Under the pieces are notes generated by a model, which was not told the DNA's origin, searched no databases, and worked only from the letters and a program-made list of their open reading frames with translations. The translations under genes were made by a program, and so were the position numbers. Source: Paenibacillus polymyxa M1 (GTDB lineage Bacteria; Bacillota; Bacilli; Paenibacillales; Paenibacillaceae). From it: a stretch of 64,000 nt of DNA. How positions within the stretch are numbered: the first letter of the stretch is position 1; the number at the start of each line of letters is the position of its first letter. Below are positions 13,379 to 21,703 of the stretch, in pieces. Where the stretch lies: NCBI RefSeq assembly GCF_000237325.1, contig NC_017542.1:115001-179000 (forward strand), written 5' to 3'.

Positions 13379-15655
13379 GTGTCGATAAAAATCAGAATAA
13401 CGATCATTTTGTCGGGGTCGGTCCTGTTTATCCTATTGTTAAACATCGCACTCAATTACTACACGACCCACGAAAATCTAAGAAGTGACAGTGAAACCAA
13501 AATGGTTCTGACGGCTAAAATCATCGGAGGAGCTATTGAACAAACCCGACATAGTTGGGAGGCTGTTGACAAGCAGCTCGGATATAATCTGTGGCTCTCT
13601 GCTACGTTGGCTGCCAATCAGCTTGATCCCGACATCCGAAATATCCAGCAGGAACAGCTACAACAGATAGCTACACTCCACAGGGATATTAATATCTCTT
13701 TGATGATCCGAGATGGACAGGGGTATAAGGTTGTCAAATCTTCGAATCCTAAAGAGCTAACGTCATCCGATCCATTAATGGGGTATTGGAAAAATGCAGT
13801 TGACCAATTATATGAGCATGGACAGGTGGCCATGGCGCATGGTCAGAATCTGGATCATTTTTGGACCAGTTCTTTTGATTACACAGATTCAGCCTCCTCA
13901 CATATTAATAAATGGGGATTTTATTATGACCAAAAACGCAATTACTTAATTCGAGTATCCTTCCAGGATACTTCAGTCCAGGATTTTATACCTATCTTGA
14001 GTCCAGCTGAGATTGTGAAGCAGACTCAGCAAGTGGATTATCGCATTTTGGAGATAACAGGAATCAACCCTGCAACCTTTGGTGGCGCTACGATGGACAA
14101 GAACGGTAACGACCGAAAACACTATTACATGTACAACGAACCGATTCAATTCGGCACGTATCAACTAGCGAGAGTGCCTGAGGATCGTTTGGCCGTGTCA
14201 AGGGCGATCCTTTCGGGAGAGAGTATCGTACAAGATTGCTATATTAAAGGCGAACGAGTGCTTGTCAGTTACATACCTTTTTATCCGACAAACCGTGATG
14301 CCTATGTCATTCGTATTGTCATGAATTATGATACAATCGCTTCTGTTATATCTAAGCAATTGATTAGTTTAGTTGCTATTTCCATTGTTCTATTGGAGGT
14401 TGTGATCATTGGAAGCTATGTGCTCGCCAGCCTATTTGTCCGTCCGATTCAGTCGATTTTGGGAAAAGTGAACGAGATGGCTGACGGCCATTTTGATACA
14501 CGGCTAGAAATTAAGGGCGGCCATGAGCTTGCACGGCTGGGTGAGCGCATCAATGCGATGGCCTACAATCTGGGGATGTATACGAGAAGACTTGAACAGA
14601 TGTATGAAGAAAACCGTTCTGTAAAGGAGCATCTAGAATCGGTTATTAATCAGACGGCAGATGCGATTCATGTAACCGATCAGGAGGATCGTGTTATTCG
14701 GGTTAACCATGCCTTCGAAGCTTTGTACGGATGGACTAAGAAGGAATTGGTTGGCCGTAAGCTGGAGTTTGTACCTCCGCAGCAACAAGAGGAGTATGAA
14801 TTTCAGAAGGAGAGCCTGCTTCAGGGAGAAAGCATCGTATCAAGTGAGACCCTACGAATGCGTAAGGATGGAAGTACAGTAGAGATTAGTATGAGTACGT
14901 CCCCTATTCTGGATGAACAAGGCGAAATCTTAGGCTTTATCTGTGTTTCGCGTGATATTACGGGGCGCAACCGGATGGAAGAACTGCTGCGTAGATCAGA
15001 GAAGCTGACAACCGTAGGGCAACTGGCGGCAGGCGTAGCGCATGAGATTCGTAACCCATTAACCACGCTACGTGGCTTCCTACAACTACAGCAGCAAAAT
15101 CAAGTGTTGAATATGAAACACAACGATATTATGATGTCTGAGCTGGATCGCATCAATTTGATCGTTAGCGAGTTTTTAATACTGGCGAAGCCACAGGCAG
15201 TGCATTTTCAGAAAAAAGATGTTCGTTATATTGTGAGTGATGTTATTTCTTTACTGGATAGCCAGGCGCATCTGTTGGGTATTGTATTCAACCTTCAGGT
15301 CACGGACGAGCCTGCCTTGGTATATGCTGAAGAAAATCAGTTAAAACAGGTATTCATTAATTTACTTAAAAATAGCATGGAGGCTATGAGTAAAGGTGGC
15401 ATCATCACAATTCATTTGTTCTTAGAGGGAGAAAGCGTTAAAATCTTCATACGGGACCAGGGAACGGGTATTCCCGCAGAAATGCTATCCAAGCTGGGAG
15501 AACCTTTTGTCACAAACAAAGAAACAGGTACAGGACTAGGGCTTATGGTCAGCCAGCGTATTATACAGAGCCATAAAGGCACACTGGATATTGAAAGCAC
15601 AGAGGGAGAGGGAACAACCGCCCTCGTGCAGCTTCCGATCGCCAAGCCTGAGTAA
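13379..15655 (+). CDS. PAS-domain sensor histidine kinase, sporulation-kinase (Kin) type
   Basis: 758-residue membrane kinase. Helix 1 is at about 7-27, a large extracytoplasmic sensor domain covers 28-325, and helix 2 is at about 326-350. HAMP is at 351-402 (VRPIQSILGKVNEMADGHFD) and PAS at about 420-530 (ending CVSRDITGR). HisKA has H555 in AGVAHEIRNPL, and HATPase_c shows the N box (INLLKNSMEAM), DQGTGIP and GTGLGLMVSQ. The AHEIRNPLT block is typical of the Bacillus KinA-E kinases and their relatives, which feed phosphate to Spo0F. No response regulator gene is adjacent, which fits an orphan phosphorelay kinase; Spo0F is encoded at 54374. It starts at GTG behind AAGAGGTGAG. The actual target is inferred. 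Confidence 0.88.
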   Translation: MSIKIRITIILSGSVLFILLLNIALNYYTTHENLRSDSETKMVLTAKIIGGAIEQTRHSWEAVDKQLGYNLWLSATLAANQLDPDIRNIQQEQLQQIATLHRDINISLMIRDGQGYKVVKSSNPKELTSSDPLMGYWKNAVDQLYEHGQVAMAHGQNLDHFWTSSFDYTDSASSHINKWGFYYDQKRNYLIRVSFQDTSVQDFIPILSPAEIVKQTQQVDYRILEITGINPATFGGATMDKNGNDRKHYYMYNEPIQFGTYQLARVPEDRLAVSRAILSGESIVQDCYIKGERVLVSYIPFYPTNRDAYVIRIVMNYDTIASVISKQLISLVAISIVLLEVVIIGSYVLASLFVRPIQSILGKVNEMADGHFDTRLEIKGGHELARLGERINAMAYNLGMYTRRLEQMYEENRSVKEHLESVINQTADAIHVTDQEDRVIRVNHAFEALYGWTKKELVGRKLEFVPPQQQEEYEFQKESLLQGESIVSSETLRMRKDGSTVEISMSTSPILDEQGEILGFICVSRDITGRNRMEELLRRSEKLTTVGQLAAGVAHEIRNPLTTLRGFLQLQQQNQVLNMKHNDIMMSELDRINLIVSEFLILAKPQAVHFQKKDVRYIVSDVISLLDSQAHLLGIVFNLQVTDEPALVYAEENQLKQVFINLLKNSMEAMSKGGIITIHLFLEGESVKIFIRDQGTGIPAEMLSKLGEPFVTNKETGTGLGLMVSQRIIQSHKGTLDIESTEGEGTTALVQLPIAKPE

Positions 15656-15705
15656 TGAGCTGGGGGCAGAAGGAAGTGTGTTCGTAGAAATGGAGGGTAC
15701 ACAGG

Positions 15706-16407
15706 TTGCGCATTAACAAATTTATCAGCGAAACTGGCTTTTGCTCGCGCCGGGAGGCGGACAAGCTGGTAGAGAGCGGCCGCGTGACGATTAACGGCGA
15801 AGTGGCCGTGCTGGGCAGTCAAGCGGAGGAAGGCGATGACGTCCGTGTGAACGGCAAGCCACTGCGCGATAAGTCCGATCACGTCTATATTGCATTGAAC
15901 AAGCCAGTGGGCATTACAAGCACGACAGAGAGCCACATTAGAGGCAATATTGTCGATTTTGTGGGGCACCCGCAGCGGATATTTCCAATTGGACGCCTGG
16001 ATAAGGATTCGGAAGGTCTCATTTTATTAACCAATGATGGGGACATTGTGAATAAGATCTTACGGGCAGAAGGCAAACATGAGAAAGAATATATCGTAAC
16101 AGTGGATCGTCCGGTCACACCATCCTTTGTGCAGGGGATGTCCAGCGGTGTAAAGATACTCGGTCATCGAACGCTGCCCTGTGAAGTAACACGTGTATCT
16201 GAGTATGTATTCCGTATTATCCTGACAGAAGGGAAAAATCGTCAGATTCGACGTATGTGTGCTGCCTTCGGTTATGAAGTTAAGAAACTGCAGCGCCTGC
16301 GAATCATGAATATTCGTTTGGGATCCCTTCAGAAAGGCGCCTGGCGTGATTTAACAGAGGCTGAAAAGCTGGAACTGGGCCAGATGCTTGATTATACACT
16401 TAGCTAA
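15706..16407 (+). CDS. 23S rRNA pseudouridine synthase, RluF/RluB/RsuA family
   Basis: 233 residues: an N-terminal S4 RNA-binding domain (MRINKFISETGFCSRREADKLVESGRV), then the pseudouridine synthase domain with the catalytic Asp in GRLDKDSEGL and the family block EGKNRQIRRMC. The sequence resembles RluF (U2604 of 23S) most, particularly NKPVGITSTTE and KKLQRLRIMNI, but family members are hard to separate by eye. The start is TTG behind GGAGGG. It follows the kinase by 50 bases and may be cotranscribed. Confidence 0.88.
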   Translation: MRINKFISETGFCSRREADKLVESGRVTINGEVAVLGSQAEEGDDVRVNGKPLRDKSDHVYIALNKPVGITSTTESHIRGNIVDFVGHPQRIFPIGRLDKDSEGLILLTNDGDIVNKILRAEGKHEKEYIVTVDRPVTPSFVQGMSSGVKILGHRTLPCEVTRVSEYVFRIILTEGKNRQIRRMCAAFGYEVKKLQRLRIMNIRLGSLQKGAWRDLTEAEKLELGQMLDYTLS

Positions 16408-16484
16408 TGCCAGAGGCCTTCTTATAGCCTACAGCGCTTGTCCCTCGTATATGACAGGGCTAGAGAACAGAAATCCCTAAAGTA

Positions 16485-16523
16485 AAAGGCACCAGCTGCA
16501 TAAAAAATGCGGCGGTGCCTTTG
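16485..16523. terminator. bidirectional terminator between rluF-like gene and motB
   Basis: AAAGGCACC (16485-16493) pairs with GGTGCCTTT (16514-16522), with an inner GCTGCAT/ATGCGGC pairing. A and T runs on both flanks suit both converging genes. Confidence 0.75.
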
Positions 16524-16543
16524 TTCATATAACATATTCATGA

Positions 16544-17383
16544 TCAACCTTCATTCGAGCTTGAGGTAGGACTAATAACTTGTGTACCGTTCTGATATTT
16601 GCGAAGAACGGAAATTTCGACACGACGGTTTTTGGCGCGTCCTGCTCCAGTTTGATTGCCTGCCAATGGTCGATACTCGCCATATCCGATGGATACAAAC
16701 TTGGTAGGATCGAGCTGCGGATTGAGCAACAAAATACGCAAGAAATTGAGCGAACGCTTGGCACTCAAATCAAAGTTGGACGGGAACTGACTATTGGAAA
16801 TAGGTACATTGTCCGTATGACCTGATACGATAACGTCATAACCAGGAAACTGTTGGAGCATGCTGGAAATGGATTTGGCCAGCTTTCTCGCTTCTGGCTT
16901 TACTTCGGCCTGCCCGGATGAAAACAGGGCATTATCACTAATGGTGATCATCAGCTGGGATTGGTTCAGCTTGGTGTTCAGTAGGGTGGACAGGCCGTTA
17001 TTTTGAATATACTGATCCATTTGCTTTTTAAGCTTCTTTAAATCTTCTTCTTCCCGCTGGGCGAGTTGCTTTTGCAGATCAGAGGTGGAAGTGGCTTTCG
17101 ATTTTAAGGGTTGTGATACCTCTTCTTTATTTTTGCCCATATCCATGGATTGTGACGACGGATTCGCGGCTGAGTGATCCAGCACGCCAGTACCGCCACT
17201 AAAAGCTGAACTCAGGGATTGAGCCATAGTTTCAAATTTTTTGGCATCGAGCGAGCTCATACCGAATAAGACAATGAAAAGAGCCAACAGAAGGGTCATT
17301 AAGTCGGAATATGGCAACAGCCAGCTTTCGTCAGCATGCTCTTCATGCGGTTCATGTCTCTTTTTACTCACTGGAATCGCCAT
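16544..17383 (-). CDS. motB: flagellar motor stator protein MotB
   Basis: 279 residues. A single membrane helix at about 21-42 carries the proton-binding D27 (PYSDLMTLLLALFIVLFG). A linker of low complexity follows, then a C-terminal OmpA-like peptidoglycan-binding domain (VIVSGHTDNVPI, then SIGYGEYRP and KNRRVEI). It anchors the stator to the wall while the MotA/MotB channel conducts protons. The neutral Asp context favours protons over sodium, as in Bacillus MotAB. Its start overlaps the motA 3' end by 20 bases, implying translational coupling. Confidence 0.94.
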   Translation of the reverse strand: MAIPVSKKRHEPHEEHADESWLLPYSDLMTLLLALFIVLFGMSSLDAKKFETMAQSLSSAFSGGTGVLDHSAANPSSQSMDMGKNKEEVSQPLKSKATSTSDLQKQLAQREEEDLKKLKKQMDQYIQNNGLSTLLNTKLNQSQLMITISDNALFSSGQAEVKPEARKLAKSISSMLQQFPGYDVIVSGHTDNVPISNSQFPSNFDLSAKRSLNFLRILLLNPQLDPTKFVSIGYGEYRPLAGNQTGAGRAKNRRVEISVLRKYQNGTQVISPTSSSNEG

Positions 17384-18158
17384 CCTTCTGGGTCATCGAA
17401 GCCCGTTCGGTTGGAGTTAGGAAGATTGCTAGCTTCTGGCTGATGGCAATCGTCGAGATACCAGATTGAATGGAAAGCAGACCTTCGACCATCATTAACT
17501 TAAGTTCCACTTCTTTCTTGGATAGCCGTTTCAGCTTGTTGGACATTGGATGCCATAGGACATAGCCTGTAAAAATACCGAGCAACGTTGCAATAAAAGC
17601 GGCTGCAATGGCATGGGACAGTTTTTCCATGTCACTAAGGTCGGCCAGAGCGGCGATCAGACCTACAACCGCACCAAGTACCCCGAGTGTTGGAGCGTAC
17701 ATACCGGCTTGGGAGAAAATCAGTGCGCCAGCGCGGTGTCTATCTTCGGTAGCGTTAATGTCTTCCATCAGAACATCGCGTACGAACTCCTGATCATTAC
17801 CATCGATAATCATTCGCATACCGCCGCGCATAAAGGGATCGTCGATCTCTTCGACCTTGGATTCCAGCGCGAGCAGACCTTCACGACGGGTAATGGATGC
17901 CCATTCGGTAAATGTACCGATAAGCTCCTTGCGATCCAGCAATTTCTGCTGGGTGAAAATAATTTTAAACAGCTTTGGCACCCGTTTCATGTCATCCATC
18001 GGAAACGCCATGAATATACTTGCTGCTGTTCCGACGAAAATAATCATGTAAGCAGCGGGATTATTGACCAGATTGACGACTGGCGCGCCCTTCAGGATCA
18101 TCCCGACGACCAGTGACAAAAGCCCGAGCACAAGTCCAATAATGGTTGTAATTTGCAT
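17364..18158 (-). CDS. motA: flagellar motor stator protein MotA
   Basis: 264 residues from the ATG at 18158 (MQITTIIGLVLG), preceded by GAGGTG at a good distance; the longer upstream frame adds an unconserved N-terminus. Four membrane segments are visible near 2-22, 32-50, 145-170 and 176-200. The cytoplasmic loop (RRKEG-like region around residues 85-140) that contacts the rotor FliG lies between helices 2 and 3. GVLGAVVGLIAALADL is the conserved third-helix block. It forms an operon with motB; no other flagellar genes are nearby. Confidence 0.94.
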   Translation of the reverse strand: MQITTIIGLVLGLLSLVVGMILKGAPVVNLVNNPAAYMIIFVGTAASIFMAFPMDDMKRVPKLFKIIFTQQKLLDRKELIGTFTEWASITRREGLLALESKVEEIDDPFMRGGMRMIIDGNDQEFVRDVLMEDINATEDRHRAGALIFSQAGMYAPTLGVLGAVVGLIAALADLSDMEKLSHAIAAAFIATLLGIFTGYVLWHPMSNKLKRLSKKEVELKLMMVEGLLSIQSGISTIAISQKLAIFLTPTERASMTQKDGDSSE

Positions 18159-18253
18159 GATACACCTCATCCATGAGAATAGATTTTGAATCCTTTCATG
18201 CCGCATGGGTCGTCCTTGCCCCAAGCGCGTCATTATGAGACGGATTATAGTAT

Positions 18254-18280
18254 TTATCGACAAAACTCTCTTTTTTGTTA
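18254..18280 (-). promoter_or_regulatory. sigma-D-like promoter of motAB
   Basis: On the minus strand: TAAC, a 15-base spacer, then GTCGATAA. The Bacillus sigma-D consensus is TAAA-N15-GCCGATAT, so 9 of 12 positions match with exact spacing. It lies about 95 bases upstream of motA, as expected for a motility operon. Confidence 0.55.
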
Positions 18281-18345
18281 AGGGCGAATTTCCGGTATAA
18301 TAAAGTGATTATGTATTGAATCGCTGAACCATTGGAGGAAATAGC

Positions 18346-18639
18346 ATGGGAGTAAAGCATGGGCGCGAGTATGAACAAATTTTGAACGATTTGACAGAGG
18401 CTGTGGGACGCATCCCAGATAGCTATGAATTTTTTGAAATGGAAGCAGAAGATTGGGACAGGCTGGACCCGGTGGGGCGTCAGGAAGTCAATGAAGCTTT
18501 GGCAGAAGACCTATTTTATGCATTGGGTACGGAGCCCATAATCACTGTAGGCAGCGGCGTTGTGATTTATGAGCCGGAGCAGCACCGGATCTATGTACTC
18601 ATCGGAGATGAGGAGCTGACGTCGGTCCCTTTGATTTGA
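18346..18639 (+). CDS. conserved hypothetical protein, 97 aa
   Basis: I do not recognise it. GGAGGA precedes the ATG at good spacing. The product is small, strongly acidic and soluble: an N-terminal helical part (YEQILNDLTEAVGRIPDSYEFF), then a beta-type C-terminus (TVGSGVVIYEPEQHRIYVLIGDEEL). No cysteines and no membrane segment. It is divergent from motA. Confidence 0.78.
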   Translation: MGVKHGREYEQILNDLTEAVGRIPDSYEFFEMEAEDWDRLDPVGRQEVNEALAEDLFYALGTEPIITVGSGVVIYEPEQHRIYVLIGDEELTSVPLI

Positions 18640-18756
18640 AGGCCGTCTTATGGATTTATCAACGGGGCCGTGGTAATATGTACACCAATATATCGTAGTT
18701 TTGGCCGTATGTAAGCGGCTAAAAGGCTTCCGTATAAACGGGGAGGAGTTCGTAAC

Positions 18757-19056
18757 ATGCCTTTTACACAAGAAGAGATTGAAGCACATCTGGAGAAACT
18801 GGAGGGCTGGGAACTGGAGGAAGGACGTTGGATCGTTCGGAAATATAATTTTTCCAGTTTTATGAAGGGAATTGCATTCGTGGATGAAGTTGCCGCTATA
18901 TCTGAGGCATTCAATCACCATCCATTTATTACGATTGATTACAAGACCGTGACTCTGCGTTTGACCTCTTGGGACGATGGCGGTATTATGGCCGTAGATA
19001 TTAAGGAAGCCCAACAATATAATGAAGCTTTTGAAAAAATGCGCAGCAGTCATTGA
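18757..19056 (+). CDS. phhB: 4a-hydroxytetrahydrobiopterin dehydratase (pterin carbinolamine dehydratase)
   Basis: 99 residues, the normal size. The family core is present: FNHHPFITIDYKTVTLRLTSWDDGGI contains the NHHP catalytic histidines and a conserved Trp-containing strand. The enzyme dehydrates 4a-hydroxy-tetrahydropterins. Since no aromatic amino acid hydroxylase lies nearby, it may recycle other pterins or serve in molybdopterin-related chemistry; this is inference. GGGGAGGAG provides the SD. Confidence 0.9.
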   Translation: MPFTQEEIEAHLEKLEGWELEEGRWIVRKYNFSSFMKGIAFVDEVAAISEAFNHHPFITIDYKTVTLRLTSWDDGGIMAVDIKEAQQYNEAFEKMRSSH

Positions 19057-19081
19057 TTTTATAATGATCTGTTGTATATAT

Positions 19082-19133
19082 TAAGAGCGCCTTCGCTACA
19101 CAACATCGCGGTTGTATAGCGAAGGCGCTCTTA
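19082..19133. terminator. strong bidirectional terminator
   Basis: AAGAGCGCCTTCGCTA...(TACAAC) pairs with (GTTGTA)TAGCGAAGGCGCTCTT, a near-perfect 20-base-pair stem shared by converging phhB and the acetyltransferase gene. Confidence 0.9.
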
Positions 19134-19134
19134 T

Positions 19135-19641
19135 TTATAGAACCCGGTTCTGTTGTTCAGGACGATATACCATACAATAGAACGGTTTTCTGCCATCTGG
19201 AGTCTGACGTTCATAGGTATCCGTCAGCTCAAATCCAGCTGCCTTGTAGGCTCGTATAGCCCGCTGATTCCAGGTGAGAACCTCTAGGTCAATTTCATTC
19301 TGTGGATGACGTCGTCTGGCTTCCTCGGCAATGGCCCGGACAAAATCGGAGCCTGTGCCATGTCCGCATCTTTCGGGATGCATTCCAAGACCCAGCCGGG
19401 TCACACCGACCATAGGAAAATATTGAGCAAATCCCGTCAGCTCATTCTCTTCGTTCAGTACGGCAACATATTGCTCTTGGCGAAGCGTGGGACTTCCAAA
19501 TTCGACTTCAAGTGCCTTCATTTGTTCCCAGGGAAGCCAGCCGTATATGTTGTAGGGGGGATCATAGCGCCACTCACAGATTTCAGCCGCTTGATGCTCG
19601 TCCATCGGTACGATCCGGTAGTTGGATATTGAGGCGGGCAC
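19135..19641 (-). CDS. GNAT acetyltransferase
   Basis: 168 residues starting at GTG behind AAGGAGGAA. The acetyl-CoA binding motif is HPERCGHGTGSDFVRAIAEE (G-x-G-T/x-G variant), followed by DLEVLTWNQRAIRAYKAAGF, the standard C-terminal half of the fold. The N-terminal WRYDPPYNIYGW motif is seen in Bacillus acetyltransferases acting on small molecules. Substrate unknown. Confidence 0.85.
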   Translation of the reverse strand: MPASISNYRIVPMDEHQAAEICEWRYDPPYNIYGWLPWEQMKALEVEFGSPTLRQEQYVAVLNEENELTGFAQYFPMVGVTRLGLGMHPERCGHGTGSDFVRAIAEEARRRHPQNEIDLEVLTWNQRAIRAYKAAGFELTDTYERQTPDGRKPFYCMVYRPEQQNRVL

Positions 19642-19944
19642 TTTTTCATTCCTCCTTATGCAGGTACTTCAATCATTAACCACAGATTGTAGACAAGTTG
19701 TAGGAGAATGGCAAGCGTGTTTATTTCGTACCTAAGTCGGGTATACATTCAATAAGAAGGATTTACTGCTCATATGCTCCCCCAGCGGTGGCGGTAAAAC
19801 CGACGATGTTCGCTAAAACTGAAACCTTTTGAGGTGTCAGTTCGTCAGTAATGATAATAATTACTGATGTAGTGGACATAAAAAACCGCAATTCGATTCC
19901 GGCCAGAATCAAATTGCGGCTAGAGTTAGCTTGCTGTGCGGTAG
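19642..19944. other. intergenic region without a gene
   Basis: No ORF with a credible SD. It holds the NlpC gene terminator (19880-19919) and an inverted repeat CAGTAAT-N7-ATTACTG at 19846-19866. That repeat overlaps a partly Fur-box-like TGATAATAATTACTG (12 of 15 matches to the 7-1-7 Fur motif). I give the Fur idea little weight. Confidence 0.5.
19880..19919 (-). terminator. terminator of the NlpC/P60 gene
   Basis: CCGCAATTTGATTC / GAATCGAATTGCGG on the minus strand with a short loop, followed by T6. Confidence 0.88.
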
Positions 19945-20445
19945 TTATTCTACGTTGTCGTCATCAGGAATATCTGAAGCTACAGAATGGTAAGCGTCTG
20001 TGCTCATAATTCTTTTTGCACCGACATAACGGTTAGCGTAATAATTTTCGTTCAGTGAGCTAACTACTACACCACGTGAAGTCGAGGAGTGGGCGAATTT
20101 CCCTTCACCTACGAAGATACCTACATGGGAAACGCCTCTTCCTGTGGTGTTGAAGAACACCAGGTCGCCTGGTCTCATTTCATCGCGGGATACAGAAGCT
20201 CCCATTTTGAATTGTGATCCAGATTGATGCGGCAGTTTAATTCCCAGTTTGTTGAATACATACATTGTGAAGCCGGAGCAATCGAATCCCTCGAGTGTAG
20301 TACCTCCGCTTCTATAGTTCGTTCCTTTGGCATCTTGGATGACCTGGTCCATCTTAGAGTCTGCAAATGCACTGCTGCCACCGAATGTAAAAGATGTAAA
20401 GGCAATGGCGAGACCCATGGCTGCGATCGTTAGCTTCTTCTTCAA
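19945..20445 (-). CDS. secreted NlpC/P60 cell-wall endopeptidase
   Basis: 166 residues. Signal peptide 1-28 (MKKKLTIAAMGLAIAF...AFA) and a compact NlpC/P60 domain with catalytic C56 (FDCSGF), H107 (SHVGIF) and H119 (FAHSS). It likely cleaves the gamma-D-Glu-meso-DAP bond in peptidoglycan stem peptides. There is no LysM or SH3 wall-binding domain, so it is a minimal hydrolase. The start is TTG after GGAAGGGG and a run of eight T; there is no other in-frame start that keeps the signal peptide. Its leader carries a ydaO-type riboswitch, linking expression to c-di-AMP. Confidence 0.93.
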   Translation of the reverse strand: MKKKLTIAAMGLAIAFTSFTFGGSSAFADSKMDQVIQDAKGTNYRSGGTTLEGFDCSGFTMYVFNKLGIKLPHQSGSQFKMGASVSRDEMRPGDLVFFNTTGRGVSHVGIFVGEGKFAHSSTSRGVVVSSLNENYYANRYVGAKRIMSTDAYHSVASDIPDDDNVE

Positions 20446-20459
20446 AAAAAATATACCCC

Positions 20460-20580
20460 TTCCAATGCCTGCGAGGTTAGCTTAAGGATTCGGTAGAAGG
20501 TTCCCCTATGACCACTCTGTTGCGAGATCAATTCACCCAAACTGGTTCCCCCGCTTCCTAGGTGCCAGGAATTAGGCTTA
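20460..20580 (-). promoter_or_regulatory. ydaO-yuaA (c-di-AMP) riboswitch
   Basis: Recognised on the minus strand by the conserved blocks in order: GCGGGGGAACC, GGGTGAAT, AGGGGAACCTTCTACCGAATCC, and the hallmark AGCTAACCTCGCAGGCATTG at the 3' end. The family senses c-di-AMP and usually lowers expression of wall hydrolase and transport genes when the ligand is high. Here the aptamer ends about three bases before the GGAAGGGG SD of the NlpC gene, leaving no room for a separate terminator. The SD could pair with CCTTC inside the aptamer (20496-20500). Confidence 0.92.
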
Positions 20581-20733
20581 ACTTAAGATGTGCACCTTGG
20601 AGAGCAGTATTCACGACAACGATGTTTTTAAGATAAAGGTTACAATAAAGATTACAAAGTTGTTACTATCAGTTCACTGCGATTATTGTAACAAAGACAG
20701 CAGGCTTTGGCAAATGTTTCATCGCAAAAAGTT

Positions 20734-20772
20734 ACAAAAAAAATCTGTTCCTAACGCCCTAGGAACAGATTC
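20734..20772 (-). terminator. terminator of the M1 peptidase operon
   Basis: Minus strand AATCTGTTCCTA / TAGGAACAGATT with a short loop and a T8 run. It separates the operon from the riboswitch leader downstream. Confidence 0.88.
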
Positions 20773-20864
20773 TGTTAACAGTATTCAGTTATGTGCCGTT
20801 TGCACGGGAAAGAAAAAAGTTTTTTCGACAGCTAAAAATGCAGGAGAAAGCATAAAGAGAGGGA

Positions 20865-21692
20865 TTAGCCTCTGCTGGAGATATCGATGTGCCATAGACG
20901 ATACTGCGAACTGATATGCCACAGCCTGACCAGACTGGTAACAAAATGATACGATTGCTGGAGAATTAGCGCCAACATACCAGTCCAAATTATCGCTACG
21001 GTGCCAAATAGACCGAAGACCAGCAGCACACAAGCACCAAGCAAGAGAGATACGCTTACAGCCGGAAGAAGCTGGCGAAAGAAGGCGAGCAGGGACGATA
21101 GTATGGCGTGACCACTGACCGAGCCCAGTTGCATATACAGGATGCACTGCCGAATGAACCAACCGTAAGCCACCCACCCAATGGCATAGGGCAACAAATG
21201 CAACAGGTAAGAGGAAGATTGCAGCGTTCCTGCTACAATAGGATAGAGTCTCGGTACCACCCAGAAGGCGGGAAGCAGCAGCAAACCCAACTCGATGATG
21301 TAATACAACAGAGATGACATACCGTGACGTTTCATCCCCTTGAAGAAGGACAGGCTTTGCGGTTCAGACGCATCGGTATACAGGCTTTGATATATGCCAG
21401 CTCTAATGAAGGGAGTGATTAGGACGCGCAATACGGTCGCCCCTAATAGTATCCATAAATACACATGTACTTCCTGGCTGTCCATCAAGGCGATCTGCCC
21501 CTCCATCCAAAACAAGGTCTTTCCCAGCTCGTTTTGGCTCTGACCAGGATAACGCAGCAGCAGCGGGACAACGGCCGACTGTACCAGCCGATAGAGAAAT
21601 ACTCCCCACAGCAGACGATACAAAAATAAAATGATAACGATATAAAAGCGTATGCGCACTAGCGCCCAGCCTTCTTTTAAAACAGTCCGCAT
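20865..21692 (-). CDS. multi-pass membrane protein of unknown function
   Basis: 275 residues with about six hydrophobic segments (roughly 13-37, 80-100, 127-150, 160-185, 205-230, 228-250). The N-terminus is basic (RTVLKEGWALVRIRFY) and the C-terminal tail is hydrophilic. I see no catalytic motif or transporter signature. The start is the ATG at 21692, 11 bases after the M1 peptidase stop; the SD (GAGGTG) overlaps the end of that gene, so the two are cotranscribed and possibly translationally coupled. A partner role with the peptidase is plausible but only inferred from position. Confidence 0.8.
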   Translation of the reverse strand: MRTVLKEGWALVRIRFYIVIILFLYRLLWGVFLYRLVQSAVVPLLLRYPGQSQNELGKTLFWMEGQIALMDSQEVHVYLWILLGATVLRVLITPFIRAGIYQSLYTDASEPQSLSFFKGMKRHGMSSLLYYIIELGLLLLPAFWVVPRLYPIVAGTLQSSSYLLHLLPYAIGWVAYGWFIRQCILYMQLGSVSGHAILSSLLAFFRQLLPAVSVSLLLGACVLLVFGLFGTVAIIWTGMLALILQQSYHFVTSLVRLWHISSQYRLWHIDISSRG

Positions 21693-21703
21693 CTATAGAC
21701 ACC

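Noticed and set aside
19846..19866. Fur box
   Set aside because: Only 12 of 15 positions agree, the neighbours are not iron genes, and it lies 200 bases from the nearest start.
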